A stretch of DNA of 64,000 nucleotides, taken from assembly GCF_019925205.1 (NCBI RefSeq), contig NC_083567.1, positions 9,238,001-9,302,000 on the forward strand, read 5' to 3'. The notes beneath the pieces were generated by a model. That model worked only from the letters and a program-made list of their open reading frames with translations. It searched no databases and had not been told where the DNA came from. Position numbers and translations under genes: made by a program. This DNA comes from Metopolophium dirhodum. Lineage: Eukaryota > Arthropoda > Insecta > Hemiptera > Aphididae. Below are positions 47,546 to 59,230 of the stretch, one piece after another (positions within the stretch are counted from its first letter, which is position 1; the number at the start of each line of letters is the position of its first letter).

Positions 47546-50349
47546 TTCTGTGCTCCGAATATGACGGATAATGACAGATAATTTTATAAACATTTGTCTA
47601 ATCGGCTTGTCCGTTCCGATGTTATAGTTTTTAAGTTTGTTTATAAAAAACCTTCCTTTTTGCATACATCGTATAATATATAAATACGGTGAAATCAAAC
47701 GAATCAAACTTTCTTTTGTATAGTAAAAAGTTCTTGTTTCACCATACAGAGTCGTTAAGACTTTTTCTAAATCAAAAGCTGCCATAAAAAATTGTAGTTC
47801 AATTGTTGCTCCCACTTAATCAAGATTTTCAATTTTCTAGCTGCCTAATAGGTATAAAAGTTCTCTTTTACAAGAGCTTTGGCTGATATTTAGATAGGTA
47901 CATCTAATACTCTTTTCGTGGAGAAATCACGGTAGTGATGGTATATTAGCTGGTAGGTATCTCAAAACCGACAAAAACGCTGAGTCACGGCCATTTTCAC
48001 TGTGGGTTAAATATCGATAGGTATTATTATATAGCTGGTAATATATACCAGCCCGGTACAGTTCGAATGAAATATTTTTTATATAATCGTTTTGAAAATG
48101 TTCGTATTGTGTATACGCCATAGAAAATATCTGAGCATATTATTATATACAAACCGAACAGAAAAGATTTTTAGTTTACATCGACGTGTCGCGGTATAGG
48201 TGCGTACGGCGACGTGACCGATGCGCGCGAAACGCCCAGTGAGGGGGGTGGCTTTTTTTTGTGCCACGTGCACTGCGCCACTGCTCATATATATAACGAC
48301 GTCAACAAACACGGGATTGCGGGATTATATCAATGGGCAACTCCAAAGCCATCAATCAATTTCTCCGTTCTCCCTCGTACGTTCTTTTTTTCCTCCGTCC
48401 TCGCTCTCTTACACCTCTTCTTTTCTCCGTTTCTCTTCTTTCGCGTCGCGTCCTTTTATTTTATTATTATTTGTATGCATTTGCCTAATAATATTATTGT
48501 ATTATAAGAACACGCGCGATAATTAGATTACAGTCGATCTTTATCAACTTATAACCGCAACCTAGTATCGAGGTAAACGCGCGTGTGAAGTTGCCACCCC
48601 TACTTTGTCTGATCGAATTCAAACTAGTACCAAGTTTTTGAAAACTATTTGCAACAATTTTCACCGAAAAACATTTTCGTCACACATTCTTTATACTGAC
48701 AGAAATACATTTTATTTGGGGTGCATAGTTCACCTTGCACAGTTGCACCACAACTTTATCTGGCCTGCAACCATTCTAACACTAATACAGTAATACCTAT
48801 ACCAAGTTTTTGCAAATTATATTTAATGAATGTCCAACTTATTGGTACAATATTATAATAATATTGTAATATGAACCCGTGCACATTTTATAAGTTCTTA
48901 ACACTAAAAAATTAAGTTTCTAAATAATTTTATAGACAGTCAACGGAGTCTAATTAATTAACAGACAATCACTGCTTCATCTAGTTGAACAATTTTTTTC
49001 ATGTATATATTATATCATCATTCGTCAGCTTTGATGCTGATCAAAATTTAGTGGGTGGAAATATTATTATTACATTTGACATACTATTAATACAAAAAAG
49101 AATTAATTCAAGTAAGAGACAATGATATAAATTAAATAAAAGATGAATGTAAGTTCCTACTCATTACACACGAACGAATATTATTTCTGATGGCGTAAAA
49201 AATGTATTGCAAATTGTTTTTATGGTGTTGTAAATTGTTGCAAATAACTAGATACTTAGGTTGTAAAAGTATGAAATAAAAAATGAAAACAAGTGTACCT
49301 TACTTATACCTTTAAAAAAAAAATAACAACTATTAATATGTATTAGAATATTATACGAATTATGAATAAAATATTATTATTTATATAATATAATGTTTGC
49401 GTATTGATATAACATAGCAATATTGCATCTGCAATAATATAAATAATATATTTATTTATATTACTATACAATGCTGCATAAATTATTAGGTATTGTATTG
49501 CCTAATTATTAATTATTTTATAGAACGATCATAACATAAACTCTCTGCCAAATTCCGTGTAAAAAAAACTCCAAGTATAAAAAAACCAAGCAGATCTAAA
49601 AGTTGTAGTATAATTTTATAGCCAAGTCTTTGAACTATAGTGTTGTTCAAATTGTTATTGCTAAAATAGCCTACTAATAATTAAACCTAGCTAGGTGACT
49701 TACGTTAAAAATTTAAAAATACTATAACATATAATCAGTACATAATAGATACATATTATTATAGTCTATATTACCATAGAAACAGCGAATGTGTTTCTAC
49801 TTTCTAATCAAGTGTTTTGAAGGCGCCAAGCTAAGTTCAATATTACTTAGCAAACTATTTTAAGATAAATTATATCTACATATATATAGTTCATAGACTT
49901 AGCTATAAAATAATTTACACGACAACTGCACAACTTTTAGAGCTGGTTTTTTTTTATACCTAGCGTATTGTTTGTTTGCGTTTGAATATACGGCAATATT
50001 GCATTTGCAATACCATGAATACAATGCGGCGTTAAATTATTACGTATTGTATTTGTTGTTGAGGACGATATGAATATATTACAATACACTAATCTGTTGT
50101 TTACAAACAATTAGAACGGCCGTCCGTCATTGTCACAGACGACGCGGCACACACCACGCGCGCGCGGTTACTAGTCGCAATAATTACAATAATCCCGATG
50201 CATATGGGCCGATGTACAATATATTATTATTATTACGATTGTAGTATAATAATATAAGGACCGACCGGCAATGCAGTGCGCGCGCATAATAAATAAACAA
50301 AAAACACAATATAATGTGAGGGACGCGGCTGCATGCAGTGCATAATATA
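47546..50349. other. Gene-free stretch with a CpG-rich patch and a diverged repeat pair
   Basis: 48160-48300 is CpG-rich and is followed by a pyrimidine-rich run (48355-48455). A promoter or leader of an unseen transcript is possible. The pair 49395-49505 and 49970-50065 share GCAATATTGCAT.TGCAATA and TTAAATTATTA.GTATTGTATT in order. Confidence 0.4.
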
Positions 50350-50745
50350 CCGGGTGATCTATTTAACGATCCATTTAACGCAAGACGCTCGTTATTATTT
50401 AAAAAACTAAATAATGACGTTTTGGAAAACATTTATTTTACAACTTTTTAATTCGTTAAAAAACAACATATTCTAAGGAAAAATAATTTTTTTTTCTGTT
50501 TATCGTTATAAATTTTTATTTTTAAATTGTTTTAATGACGACAACTCTTAATTCTTTATTCCAGAGCACAATATTTTTTGAAAATACATCGATGTTTGAA
50601 CATCAAATATTGGACGAGTAATTTATGAATTATAACTTATAAGTATATAACTATATAAGTTATAAGTATTTAAAGTTGAGATTTTCCTTACCTGCTGCGG
50701 GTACCTGGTGGCTGGTACACAATACTACGCAATATGTATTATTTA
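50350..50745 (+). mobile_element. Second copy of the CGGGTGATC..ATTTAACG element
   Basis: Starts CGGGTGATCTATTTAACG and repeats CCATTTAACGCAAGAC, then matches the interior of 34426-35060 (TTAATTCTTTATTCCA, ATATTGGACGA, TTATAAGTAT). The right end is lost. Confidence 0.55.
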
Positions 50746-52234
50746 AAAAATATATCACGTAATTAAACTTTTTTTTAATTTTTGCTTTTTATTACTTATC
50801 GTTTATAATGACTATTGGCTATAATGACTTAATTTAAACGGTCCCTTTATAGTCATAATAGGTGATATATACATGTATACAACTGTTGTAATGTGCAACG
50901 CGTGAAAATCGTAAAATAAATTTAATTTAATATATTTTTACCTTTACAGTGAACTCAGTAGTGCAGTAATAGTGATTAATTTTCAAAACAGCCTAACAAA
51001 TATGTTGGCAAGTTGTTAGACTATTTATTATAAGGAGATGGGAGAACAAAAGTAGATTTGATTGACGGGGGGGGGGGAGTCACCTAGTTGTACCCCATAC
51101 AGAAGTTAGTTACAGCTTTTTTGTTTTGGCTTGAACCAGCTTAAACCAACGACCATACAGTTAAGCTTTATATTTTACGATGAATAAAAATGTTTTATTT
51201 CCTTTAGCTAGTTCAATGTTCAAGATCGATCGGAATAGTGATAATATTAATTTTTATTCCAAGGCGTGTATTACTTTTAATTATAAAAAACTTAAACTTA
51301 TAACTTTAAATTATTAAAAATTTGATATTAAGTTGAGTGATGTAATGATTTTATTTAATATTCTAATGTAAGTGTAATATCATTTACTATTAAAAGATAA
51401 CTAAAAAATATACTAACTACTTATTTTTTTAAATTATAAAATCTATTTGTTAAAACATATAAAAATGTTTTTGTAAAACACAAGTATAGGTACAAAGGTA
51501 GGTACTAACCAATATGAGTTTTTATGAAATTATATTTTGCATTCAATTTCTTCTATTTTTTTGAGGAGGGTGGTAGGTTAGTTTTGTTAAGGCCCATTTT
51601 CTTCATGGCACACCCCATACCAAGTTCTTGCGCACGCCTTTGTGGCCAAATCGTCACATATCATGACGACACGATAATAAGGCTATATGGCATATCGGAA
51701 TCCTAATGTCCACCAAATACAAAATCCGAATTACGCGAGCTTCAGATTGAACGATTGAAATGATTGAATGATTTTCACATTTTTAGAATTGGGCACTTAA
51801 CAAACGGAGTACGTACTTGAATATAATATGCGAAAGACACTTATTTGAATGTAAGTATATATAGGAACGTTGTCGTTTTTTGGCTTTTGACATTAATAGA
51901 TTTTTTTTTTAAAATACGCGTGTGCGTGTATGACAATATTACTACGGGACGTAAATACCTACAGTCATGAATCATGAATGTATAGTAAAATATATTTAAA
52001 TATGTTATATAATATTATTATTGTTATTATTGTTATTATTGCGGCAAAATAAGTCCGATTAGACGACGGATCGGCAATAATATAGGAACGTAGGTAGTGA
52101 TGTTTTGGATATTAAATTGGTCGTGCATGCTCGATAGAAAATTATAATGTTATTCTATGTATGCCGTTTTATGTCCGCGCACAGCGAAATAGTTTAATAT
52201 AATACGCGTCGTACCTATGTTATACTGTTTTCAG
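50746..52234 (+). other. Stretch upstream of the first visible Flattop exon
   Basis: Includes a G run at 51066-51077 beside a transposon-end-like piece. The family predicts a short first exon coding about ten residues before FDKAY. I could not locate it here. An in-frame ATG at 52217 exists but lies before a good acceptor. Confidence 0.4.
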
Positions 52235-52445
52235 TTCGACAAAGCGTATCAACCGACGAGATTGGGAAATTGGGAAGTTCCGAAATGGCATCTCAATCGT
52301 CCGAAGGGTCGTTCAACCGTTACGAAAGTCATTGCTAACGACAGGGGACATTTGCTTCCCGGGGTGCAAAAAACCGATCAGAAGCACTGGGCCGGACTCT
52401 ACTTGGGCACGTATCAGTTGCCGAAACGCATCTCGAAAGAAATCG
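52235..52445 (+). CDS. Cfap126: Flattop domain exon
   Basis: Acceptor TACTGTTTTCAG, donor G|GTAATATA. Encodes FDKAYQPTRLGNWEVPKWHL to YQLPKRISKEI. Carries nearly all the family-specific residues. Confidence 0.88.
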
Positions 52446-55400
52446 GTAATATATTATTATATTTATTAGGGCACGAATTTCCACGTTAATTCAGTGGCGA
52501 GCCGGGCCTAGGTGGTAGATGTACACCGCATATATTAATATAGATATAATAGTAAAAATATATTTTAATTTTAATTCAATGTCAGTTAAACTGTATATTT
52601 TATTCTATAGACTATAATACAAAATGCAATTATAAAAACATTTGATATTCGCTTAAACATGATAAATATTATACTCCTAAAATTTAGTCGAGATATGCAA
52701 TAAATACATATCAACTAGTATGCATGTCAAACAGAGCACCGTAGGTCCGTTTAAATACGTCCGTGGTTAAAACCAAATTAATATAATATTATGATAGTAT
52801 CTACCTATCTAGCTACTATTATTTTTAGAATTGTTAATTTTGTTAATACAATATGTACAATAGGTAATTAATAATATTATTCTTGAAACAATGAATGTGA
52901 GATACCATTTTCTATTTATCACTAATTTATATTATTACGCCTATGAAGACTTAACTTATTGATTCTAATATTCTAATATTATATAGTAAAAAACCAGAAT
53001 TTAGTTGAAATGTTGTTATAATTTAAGACAATTTAGTAAATCGCCTAACAAATTAATATTTGTATTACATTTTAATGTTATACAACAAGCAACTTATGGA
53101 AATGCATTAAAAAATGTATTTATATAGATATTTGCATAAATAATATTGTACCTAAACTGTACTTTGCTCAAACGCCTCAAACCAGTCAACATTTCAGTAT
53201 TTTTACTAACGGTTTGGCAATAAAATGTAATTTGTTGAAAGGTAAATAATATTATATTCACTATAAAACGTGTGTCTAACCGACTATAGGTGTATTGCAT
53301 TTATAAAATTTTACATTATATTATAATACAAAAATTCTACGTCATTCGTGGGCTTTTTAACTATGGGTGTATTCATTTTTGGGTTTTTTTTTTCGCCAGC
53401 CGTTTTTCCGTGGTCTTTTTTACCGACTGCCAAAATAACGATAATATAATGTATTATGCGCTTACTCTGTGTACACAGCTACAGAACTATCCGGTCCGAA
53501 GTGTCAGACGTGGATGAAACGCTCATATCACCACCCGTTCATCGATCGTAGCCAACGAAACAAGACCGAGAACGGCGAGAACAATAATAAACTGGAACTA
53601 ATTAATGCCAATAAAGAACAACGACAACAACCTATAGCCAACGAAGAAGCCGACAGGGATTCGATTAAGTCCGTCAAGTCTGCGGTGAGTCATTGCCGAA
53701 CGCCGTCGCGTCTTGTGGATCCTTGTGCGATAAATGAAAAACCATTGATTGATACCTCGATTGATATAGACAATGATTTATGACAATACAATAATCTATA
53801 ATAATAAATGGAAATGTTTGTGTGTGTGTGTGTGTGTGTATACACTGTGAAAGCGATCAACAGCCAAATCTATCGCACCAATGGTTCTGAAATTTGATAG
53901 GTACGTAGGTAATGCTATAGGTACCTACTGGAATGCTAAGGATGTGCACCTCGAATCCAGATGTTTGCATCTTAAAGAAGGACTACGTAGGGATTTGTTG
54001 GCTCGCGAACAACTTATATTGTTGTATACTTGTATTATAGGGTTGCCATCGGTTACAGAAAATAAAACAGTTATTATAATTGGATATAATTTTAGAGTTT
54101 AGACCTGTATTTTATATTTAATCAAAATCACCCAAATAACTGTTTTCAAAATATGCGTGTAGTTTACATTGAACAAGGTTTAAAACAGGGTAAATTTACT
54201 GGAATTATTTGATTTGACACAGACAACGCAGTGCTGGATCAAAAACTAACTAATAAAACATTATTTTTATTCATTTATTGTTGCCATTGGTTACAGAAAT
54301 AGTTTTTAATTTCTATGATTGGATATAATTTTATAACTGTATTTTATATTTGGTCAAAACAACCCGTTTTATTACTATATATGTTAAGAATCTGTGTAGT
54401 TTACATTTAACGGAGTTTAAAAAGGGTTTACCGCGGTAATTTAATTTAAAAAAAGGCAACATCAGGAAGGATCAACTATAAAAATAATAATATAATAGCA
54501 ACTTTGGTAAATAAAAATTGCAATATTGTTTTAAAATTATGTTTAGTTAAAAGTTATAAAGCTCGTGAACAATAAATAAAATAAATTTTGTTGTCTACCG
54601 AAACAACACGTAAGTCACCATTTAATATAATATATAATAGTAGCTACAAAATAAATATTTATTATCTACTATACATCTTCGGTTATGGTGAGTCAATGTA
54701 TAATACGCTATACTACTATTGCATATAATTATTAGAAAACATACTACAAAAAATAAGTATATCTGTATTACCTATACGTAATATGAATTTGATCCTAACT
54801 ATAAAGCAATGTAAATATTATTTTTAGAAGCTATAATAATTGCATAGCAGTCTCTTCACTTTTAAAATAATTTTTTTAATATAAATATTTATTAATTTTA
54901 AATACAAATTTTAAAAAGAGACAACGTTTTAAAGGAGACGAATCCGATACGTACCTAGTGATACGAAATAACTCAAATAGTTAGGTACCCACTCGTACCG
55001 AAAACTGACTCTGATACGGGTCAGTATGGTACAAGCTGGTATGCCACATGTCCACATGTGTAACTTCTTGAACACTCAATATTGAACCGATATACGAATC
55101 GATACACTCCAATTTCTTCATAGAAAATCTTGGATTTTTGTTCCTTTGTAATCATCTTTGTAACAACAATAATGATTTTGAATTCTGGTAAATTTTTTCG
55201 TACATTTAAAATATATAAAATTAAAAAAAACATTTTTATTTGTAAAACCCTGAACCCATTTGATGCACGTGAAAGGGTCGACTTATATTCAAAATATATA
55301 TAAAAAAATATTATTACAACGTATCTAACAAAATTCCGAGTCCGTGAATATAATTAATATTCAAAATGTTTTTAACCTTTATACTTTATACTACATATAG

Positions 55401-58400
55401 GCATATAGCTATAGCCTATATAAGTACCACTGTATGTCTGTATATGATAATAAAAAAAATGTCTTAAAATATCAAATCACGATGAAATGCTTAAGTTATT
55501 TTTTTCTATATGACTAAGATAAAAAAAATATGGAACCCAGTTTTATAAATAAAAAAGCTATAGTTGTAATAGCTATAACTACTGCTATCAGTATTATATT
55601 GTGAATTATGATCATTCTTAAACATAACATAATAATTCTTATTAAATACAGACTACGTAGTCAATAATCAGTATTCAGTTGAAACATTTCAAACTTTTTT
55701 CATCGATTTTCATAACACAAATATAATTTTTATTTGACATTAAAAATAATTTTTTACAGCTTAGAAACTGGTGTGTATTAATTATTAAAATATAAATATA
55801 AATTATTATATCCGATTACGATACGATTACGAAATTAGTAACCACGACTACAATCTGTAAGAACGTGCATACTGACAGATACCACGGGAGAATAGACTTT
55901 TAATAGACTTTTGTACAACTTCACAAGGAAACGTAAAAACCAATAATTTTGTAGGTATTTAAGAAAAACGAAATAATAAAACTTCAATTCAGCCTTCGTA
56001 ATTTAAATTTCCTAAAATGTTTTCTATTTTCTATTAATATAATTTTCGTATTATATTATTGTAAAATAATAAAATCCCTTTAAAAAACTACTAAATATGC
56101 TATCGCAGGTCTAAAAAAATTATAAAAATTATTATTCCCAAATTCGTTCAAAGATATTTCAAAATAACGTCGGCTACACAACTAGAGAGGGCTAATTGTG
56201 CTTCCCTACATTTTAAGAAAATTTGAAAATTGCTTTCGATGTTCTGTGAAAATATTACGGAAAACATAACCGTTAAAAATGCACGTGGTCCGGAGCAAGG
56301 AGAAGGATAAAGGATATTTTTTTTTGCTATTTTTAAAAATATAATCAAGAAAATGATTTTAAACATATTATAAAAAACTTAATTGCGTAAAAATTTAACA
56401 TTTTTGAATTATAACCTTGTGTCAATCATTTAAAATATACTAACTACTCAAAAAAAATTTCGTTTAAATATATTGATTTGGCACGTAGATACGGAGGATG
56501 ATACTTGATTTTTGGCCCCTTATATATCCTGACCTGCTATATTCTAAATATAATTGTGACTTAAGACTTATTTGAGTAACTATTATACTATTCAAGCATT
56601 ATACTTAGTAGTGCATATACTTATAACTACCAGCTATCTATTATACATTATAATTAATAATATATATCATACTGTTAACTAAAAAGAATATTTTTTTTTA
56701 AATACTTATGTATTTGTTTTAAAAGTTTTTAGACCACCACCCTCTCCCCGCGACAAAATCCTAAATCCGCCACTATGCCTACCCCATCTATCTTATTTCT
56801 TTCTACTTACTTCATTTTCATAGCCACTCTCACTTGTTCTCTATCTCTCTCTCTTTCACGCGACGATTGGGTACAATATAAGTAAAGTCAAAATGTTGCT
56901 CAGTGTGGGTGTTAAAGTAATAAAATTATTATGAAGTATTGATTCGATTTCAGGTATCGGACATGCCGGCGCCAAACGTTTCCAGGATCGAGACGGTCAG
57001 GAATTGCGCATCGGCGGACGGCCGCGGACCTTTGAACTCCACTGCAGACGACGACGACTGCAACAGCAGCGGCGTTCGTAGGACAAGACAACGCGGAGCA
57101 GTCGACGGCGGCGGCGCGAAAACACCGTCCAGCCCCGCGCTGAGCCGCATAAGCGCAAGCTGTGGCCACCTGCAGGTCACGGGCGCGGAAGACGAGCGGC
57201 CGATAGGACGCAGGTACGGGGACGCACAGAGACACCACGGACTGCCGGACGCCATCGAGGACGCTGTGTACCGGTCGCTGCAGACGAAGCGACATAAACA
57301 TCCGGGACTGGGACTGAACGGCTGCTGGCCCAAGTGTTCCGCGGTAGCGTACAAGTCGTTCAACGACCCAGGACCAACGCAATGCAGCAAGCTCCGGGTG
57401 TACAGGCCAAAGACGTCGTCGTCGTCATCGCCGCCTCCGTCGTCAGCTGACGGCGGTGACGGTGAGAAAAAAGACCCAGCCAGGAGGCGTAACAAAAATC
57501 CGTCGCGGCCCAAAACGTGCGGACCCGTTATGACGGCCCAGCAGTTAACCGACATCAAGCTGGCCCTGTGCTGGGACCTGGACGCGCCGTTCGACCGGAA
57601 CCGGCCACCAAGGCCGCCCGACGAGCCAGCTGTGTTCCACAAGGTTCGGCAGCAACTGCAAATGCAACAGCAAATGCAGCAGCCGTGCGCTGGGGGCCCC
57701 GCGGCGGGCAAACCACAAAACTCGTCGGCCGTCATGGGCTTCGTGCGAACGGCCGGAAACTGTAACGTCGACGGTGACGGTGACGGCGAAGTGGTGCCGG
57801 AAGCGCGACGAACTCAGACCCGCGAGTGTCTGATGAAAAATCGCAATCTGTCGGCCGTCATGGAACTGATACCGAACAAAGAACGTGAGGACGGCCGTAG
57901 ACTCGCAGCTGCAGCGGCGGCGACGACGGACGGCATTGTCACCGCAGCCGCTGACCGAACTGCTCTCTCGAACAAATCGTCGTCGTCGTCGTCGTCCGCA
58001 TGTCGTGGCAAAAACGGTTCGGACGTCAACGGCCGGAACGACGACGCCTGCAAATCAAACGACCACGACCACGGCCACGGCGATCACGACGACGACGACG
58101 ATAACGACCACCACCACAAGTCGAACAAGCCTGGTGCGGTGCAGTGTTCCACCGTCGATTCGCCATCCGACCGGCGGCGTCATAGGCCGACACAACACTG
58201 CAGCAGCTCCGCCGCGGAAAAGGAACCGAAACCCAAGCGGCACGGCCGACACTCCTACCGGCCTTGCCTGGCTTGCGACGACCCGAACGTGGCCGCGGCC
58301 TCCAACTTCAAGAGGGACGACGAGTGCGAGCACTACAAAATGGCGTTTAAGGCGGGCGTGCCAGTCAGTACGCCGGTCAGGCTGCGGACGGCCGCGGCCG

Positions 58401-58618
58401 GCAAACCGGCCAAGCACCTCAAAGTTCCCAAACCGAAGACTACCAACTCGGACAAAAAGAAGTACGTTATCGGCACGCTGCTGCCGCCGTTCTCCATGTG
58501 GCCCGGCACCACGGCCCGCGATTACCCCGAACACTGGAGGCTCACGTCCGTGTACAGGCAAGCGTTCAAGCCGCTTGAGCTGCGCAAACAGCCTCTGCTC
58601 CAGACCATTTATCTGTGA
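52235..58618 (+). CDS. Cfap126: Flattop (CFAP126)-like ciliary microtubule protein with long C-terminal extension, 5' partial
   Basis: Exons 52235-52445, 53479-53684 and 56954-58618 join in phase to 693 residues and TGA. Residues 1-70 match Flattop: FDKAYQPTRLGNWEVPK, then KVIANDRGHLLPGVQK and GLYLGTYQLPKRI. The ANDRGHLLP and G...GT.Q.P signatures define the family. Flattop binds ciliary doublet microtubules and basal bodies. In an insect, sperm tails and mechanosensory cilia are the likely sites. The family is usually about 180 residues, while here the third exon adds 554: Ser-rich, Gln-rich (QQLQMQQQMQQ) and Asp/His-rich runs, ending in an ordered-looking W/Y/P-rich block. The missing start should code about ten residues upstream. 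The link to exon 3 rests on splice phase and signals only, and an intronic polyadenylation site could give a short form. Confidence 0.75.
52446..53478 (+). other. Flattop intron, 1.0 kb
   Basis: AT-rich; nothing recognisable. It ends in TGTGTACACAG. Confidence 0.6.
53479..53684 (+). CDS. Cfap126: Flattop exon, polar linker
   Basis: Acceptor TGTACACAG. Encodes (A)TELSGPKCQTWMKRSYHH, then a Lys/Glu/Asn/Gln-rich linker ending SIKSVKSA. Donor GCG|GTGAGTCA is near-consensus. Unspliced, the frame continues 32 codons to TGA at 53781-53783. Confidence 0.75.
53803..53808 (+). terminator. Intronic polyadenylation signal AATAAA followed by TG run
   Basis: AATAAA lies 20 bases after the in-frame TGA at 53781-53783. 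It is followed at 53819-53838 by an uninterrupted TG run, the GU-rich downstream element of cleavage sites. It would end a short Flattop transcript. Confidence 0.45.
53819..53838 (+). repeat. (TG)n microsatellite
   Basis: Ten TG units, just after AATAAA. It may be neutral or part of the cleavage signal. Confidence 0.85.
54041..54450 (+). repeat. Diverged direct duplication
   Basis: 54041-54210 and 54281-54450 share TTGCCAT.GGTTACAGAAA, ATTGGATATAATTTTA, CTGTATTTTATATTT and TGTGTAGTTTACATT in the same order, about 240 bases apart. Confidence 0.75.
56954..58618 (+). CDS. Cfap126: Third visible exon: 554-residue extension
   Basis: Acceptor GATTTCAG, phase 0, giving KSA|VSDMPAPN. The exon is strongly GC-rich against an AT-rich flank and open for 555 codons. 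It holds GCWPKCSAVAYKSFNDPGP, MTAQQLTDIKLALCWDLD, a Gln-rich run (57650-57690), a Ser run (57978-58002) and a His/Asp run (58060-58120). The C-terminal block YVIGTLLPPFSMWPGTT, DYPEHWRLTSVYRQAFKP follows. Large open frames on the opposite strand and in other frames here are composition shadows. Confidence 0.8.
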   Translation, partial: VSDMPAPNVSRIETVRNCASADGRGPLNSTADDDDCNSSGVRRTRQRGAVDGGGAKTPSSPALSRISASCGHLQVTGAEDERPIGRRYGDAQRHHGLPDAIEDAVYRSLQTKRHKHPGLGLNGCWPKCSAVAYKSFNDPGPTQCSKLRVYRPKTSSSSSPPPSSADGGDGEKKDPARRRNKNPSRPKTCGPVMTAQQLTDIKLALCWDLDAPFDRNRPPRPPDEPAVFHKVRQQLQMQQQMQQPCAGGPAAGKPQNSSAVMGFVRTAGNCNVDGDGDGEVVPEARRTQTRECLMKNRNLSAVMELIPNKEREDGRRLAAAAAATTDGIVTAAADRTALSNKSSSSSSSACRGKNGSDVNGRNDDACKSNDHDHGHGDHDDDDDNDHHHKSNKPGAVQCSTVDSPSDRRRHRPTQHCSSSAAEKEPKPKRHGRHSYRPCLACDDPNVAAASNFKRDDECEHYKMAFKAGVPVSTPVRLRTAAAGKPAKHLKVPKPKTTNSDKKKYVIGTLLPPFSMWPGTTARDYPEHWRLTSVYRQAFKPLELRKQPLLQTIYL

Positions 58619-58859
58619 AGACGGCGACGGTGGGGCGGTGAATGACGGTGATCGTTGAGGATGGGGGATGGGGGACAGTAAGTATATATCTAAATAATGT
58701 AAGCAGTAAGACTCATATAGGCGGCAATGGGGGAGGGGGGCTTGAGGGACCTTAGTGTCCCTTAAATAAATTTATTTGAGACCGAAGTACCCTCAAAAAT
58801 AAAACAAATAATACCTATTTTACACGAAGGCTAGATTTAAATTTACATTAGGTTATTAT

Positions 58860-59230
58860 TTTAGATTCCGAGTGAAGGGAGCTCTATTGATTTGACAATA
58901 ATATTTATTATTTATTTGTCTGTATAGGTAAACGTTTTTGGCTGTATATCTTTATTGGGTCCAAAAAATATCTCTCTTTAGATCGAAAATTTCCTCATAG
59001 ATTCGTACTTAAGATAGGTAATTTTTCAAAACTCATTAATTTTTCAAAAATTGGGAAAAACAATCAAAAATTTCATTTTTTTTATTTATTGATTGATTGA
59101 TTTAGTGCTGTTGTCTTAGATAATTAAGCTCTACCGTTAAAATTTGACTAAAATCGGTAAATTTGTCCAATAATGAAATTTATTTTGAATATTTATTCGT
59201 AACTCTAAAAATAATAGTTTAGAGACTTAT
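58860..59230 (+). repeat. Interspersed repeat with AGATTC.GAG.GAAG end, copy 2
   Basis: Starts TTAGATTCCGAGTGAAGGGA and CTATTGATTTGACAATAAT, the diverged counterpart of the minus-strand copy at 30590-30830. Confidence 0.55.

Larger units (their letters stand above)
53685..56953 (+). other. Flattop intron, 3.3 kb
   Basis: Begins with 32 readable codons, a stop, AATAAA and a TG run. A duplicated unit follows at 54041-54450, then AT-rich DNA. Near 56740-56775 there is a transposon-end-like piece, CTAAATCCGCCACTATG. The small frame at 53881-54102 is not supported. Confidence 0.55.

Noticed and set aside
48214..48526. Two frames of about 100 codons in the CpG/pyrimidine-rich patch
   Set aside because: Ser/Phe/Leu-rich products come from the pyrimidine run; no family resemblance.
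52217..52234. ATG at 52217 as the Flattop start
   Set aside because: It would translate the polypyrimidine tract and acceptor (LYCFQ). Family members have a different short N-terminus, so a separate first exon is more likely, though not excluded.
53881..54102. 73-codon frame in the Flattop intron
   Set aside because: Its end lies in a duplicated repeat unit and it has no motif or junction support.
56950..57735. 261-codon open frame on the minus strand, and others at 56912-57382, 58055-58561 (-) and 57885-58658 (+)
   Set aside because: They overlap the plus-strand exon 56954-58618. GC-rich sequence with few stops opens all frames; they lack splice logic and family motifs.
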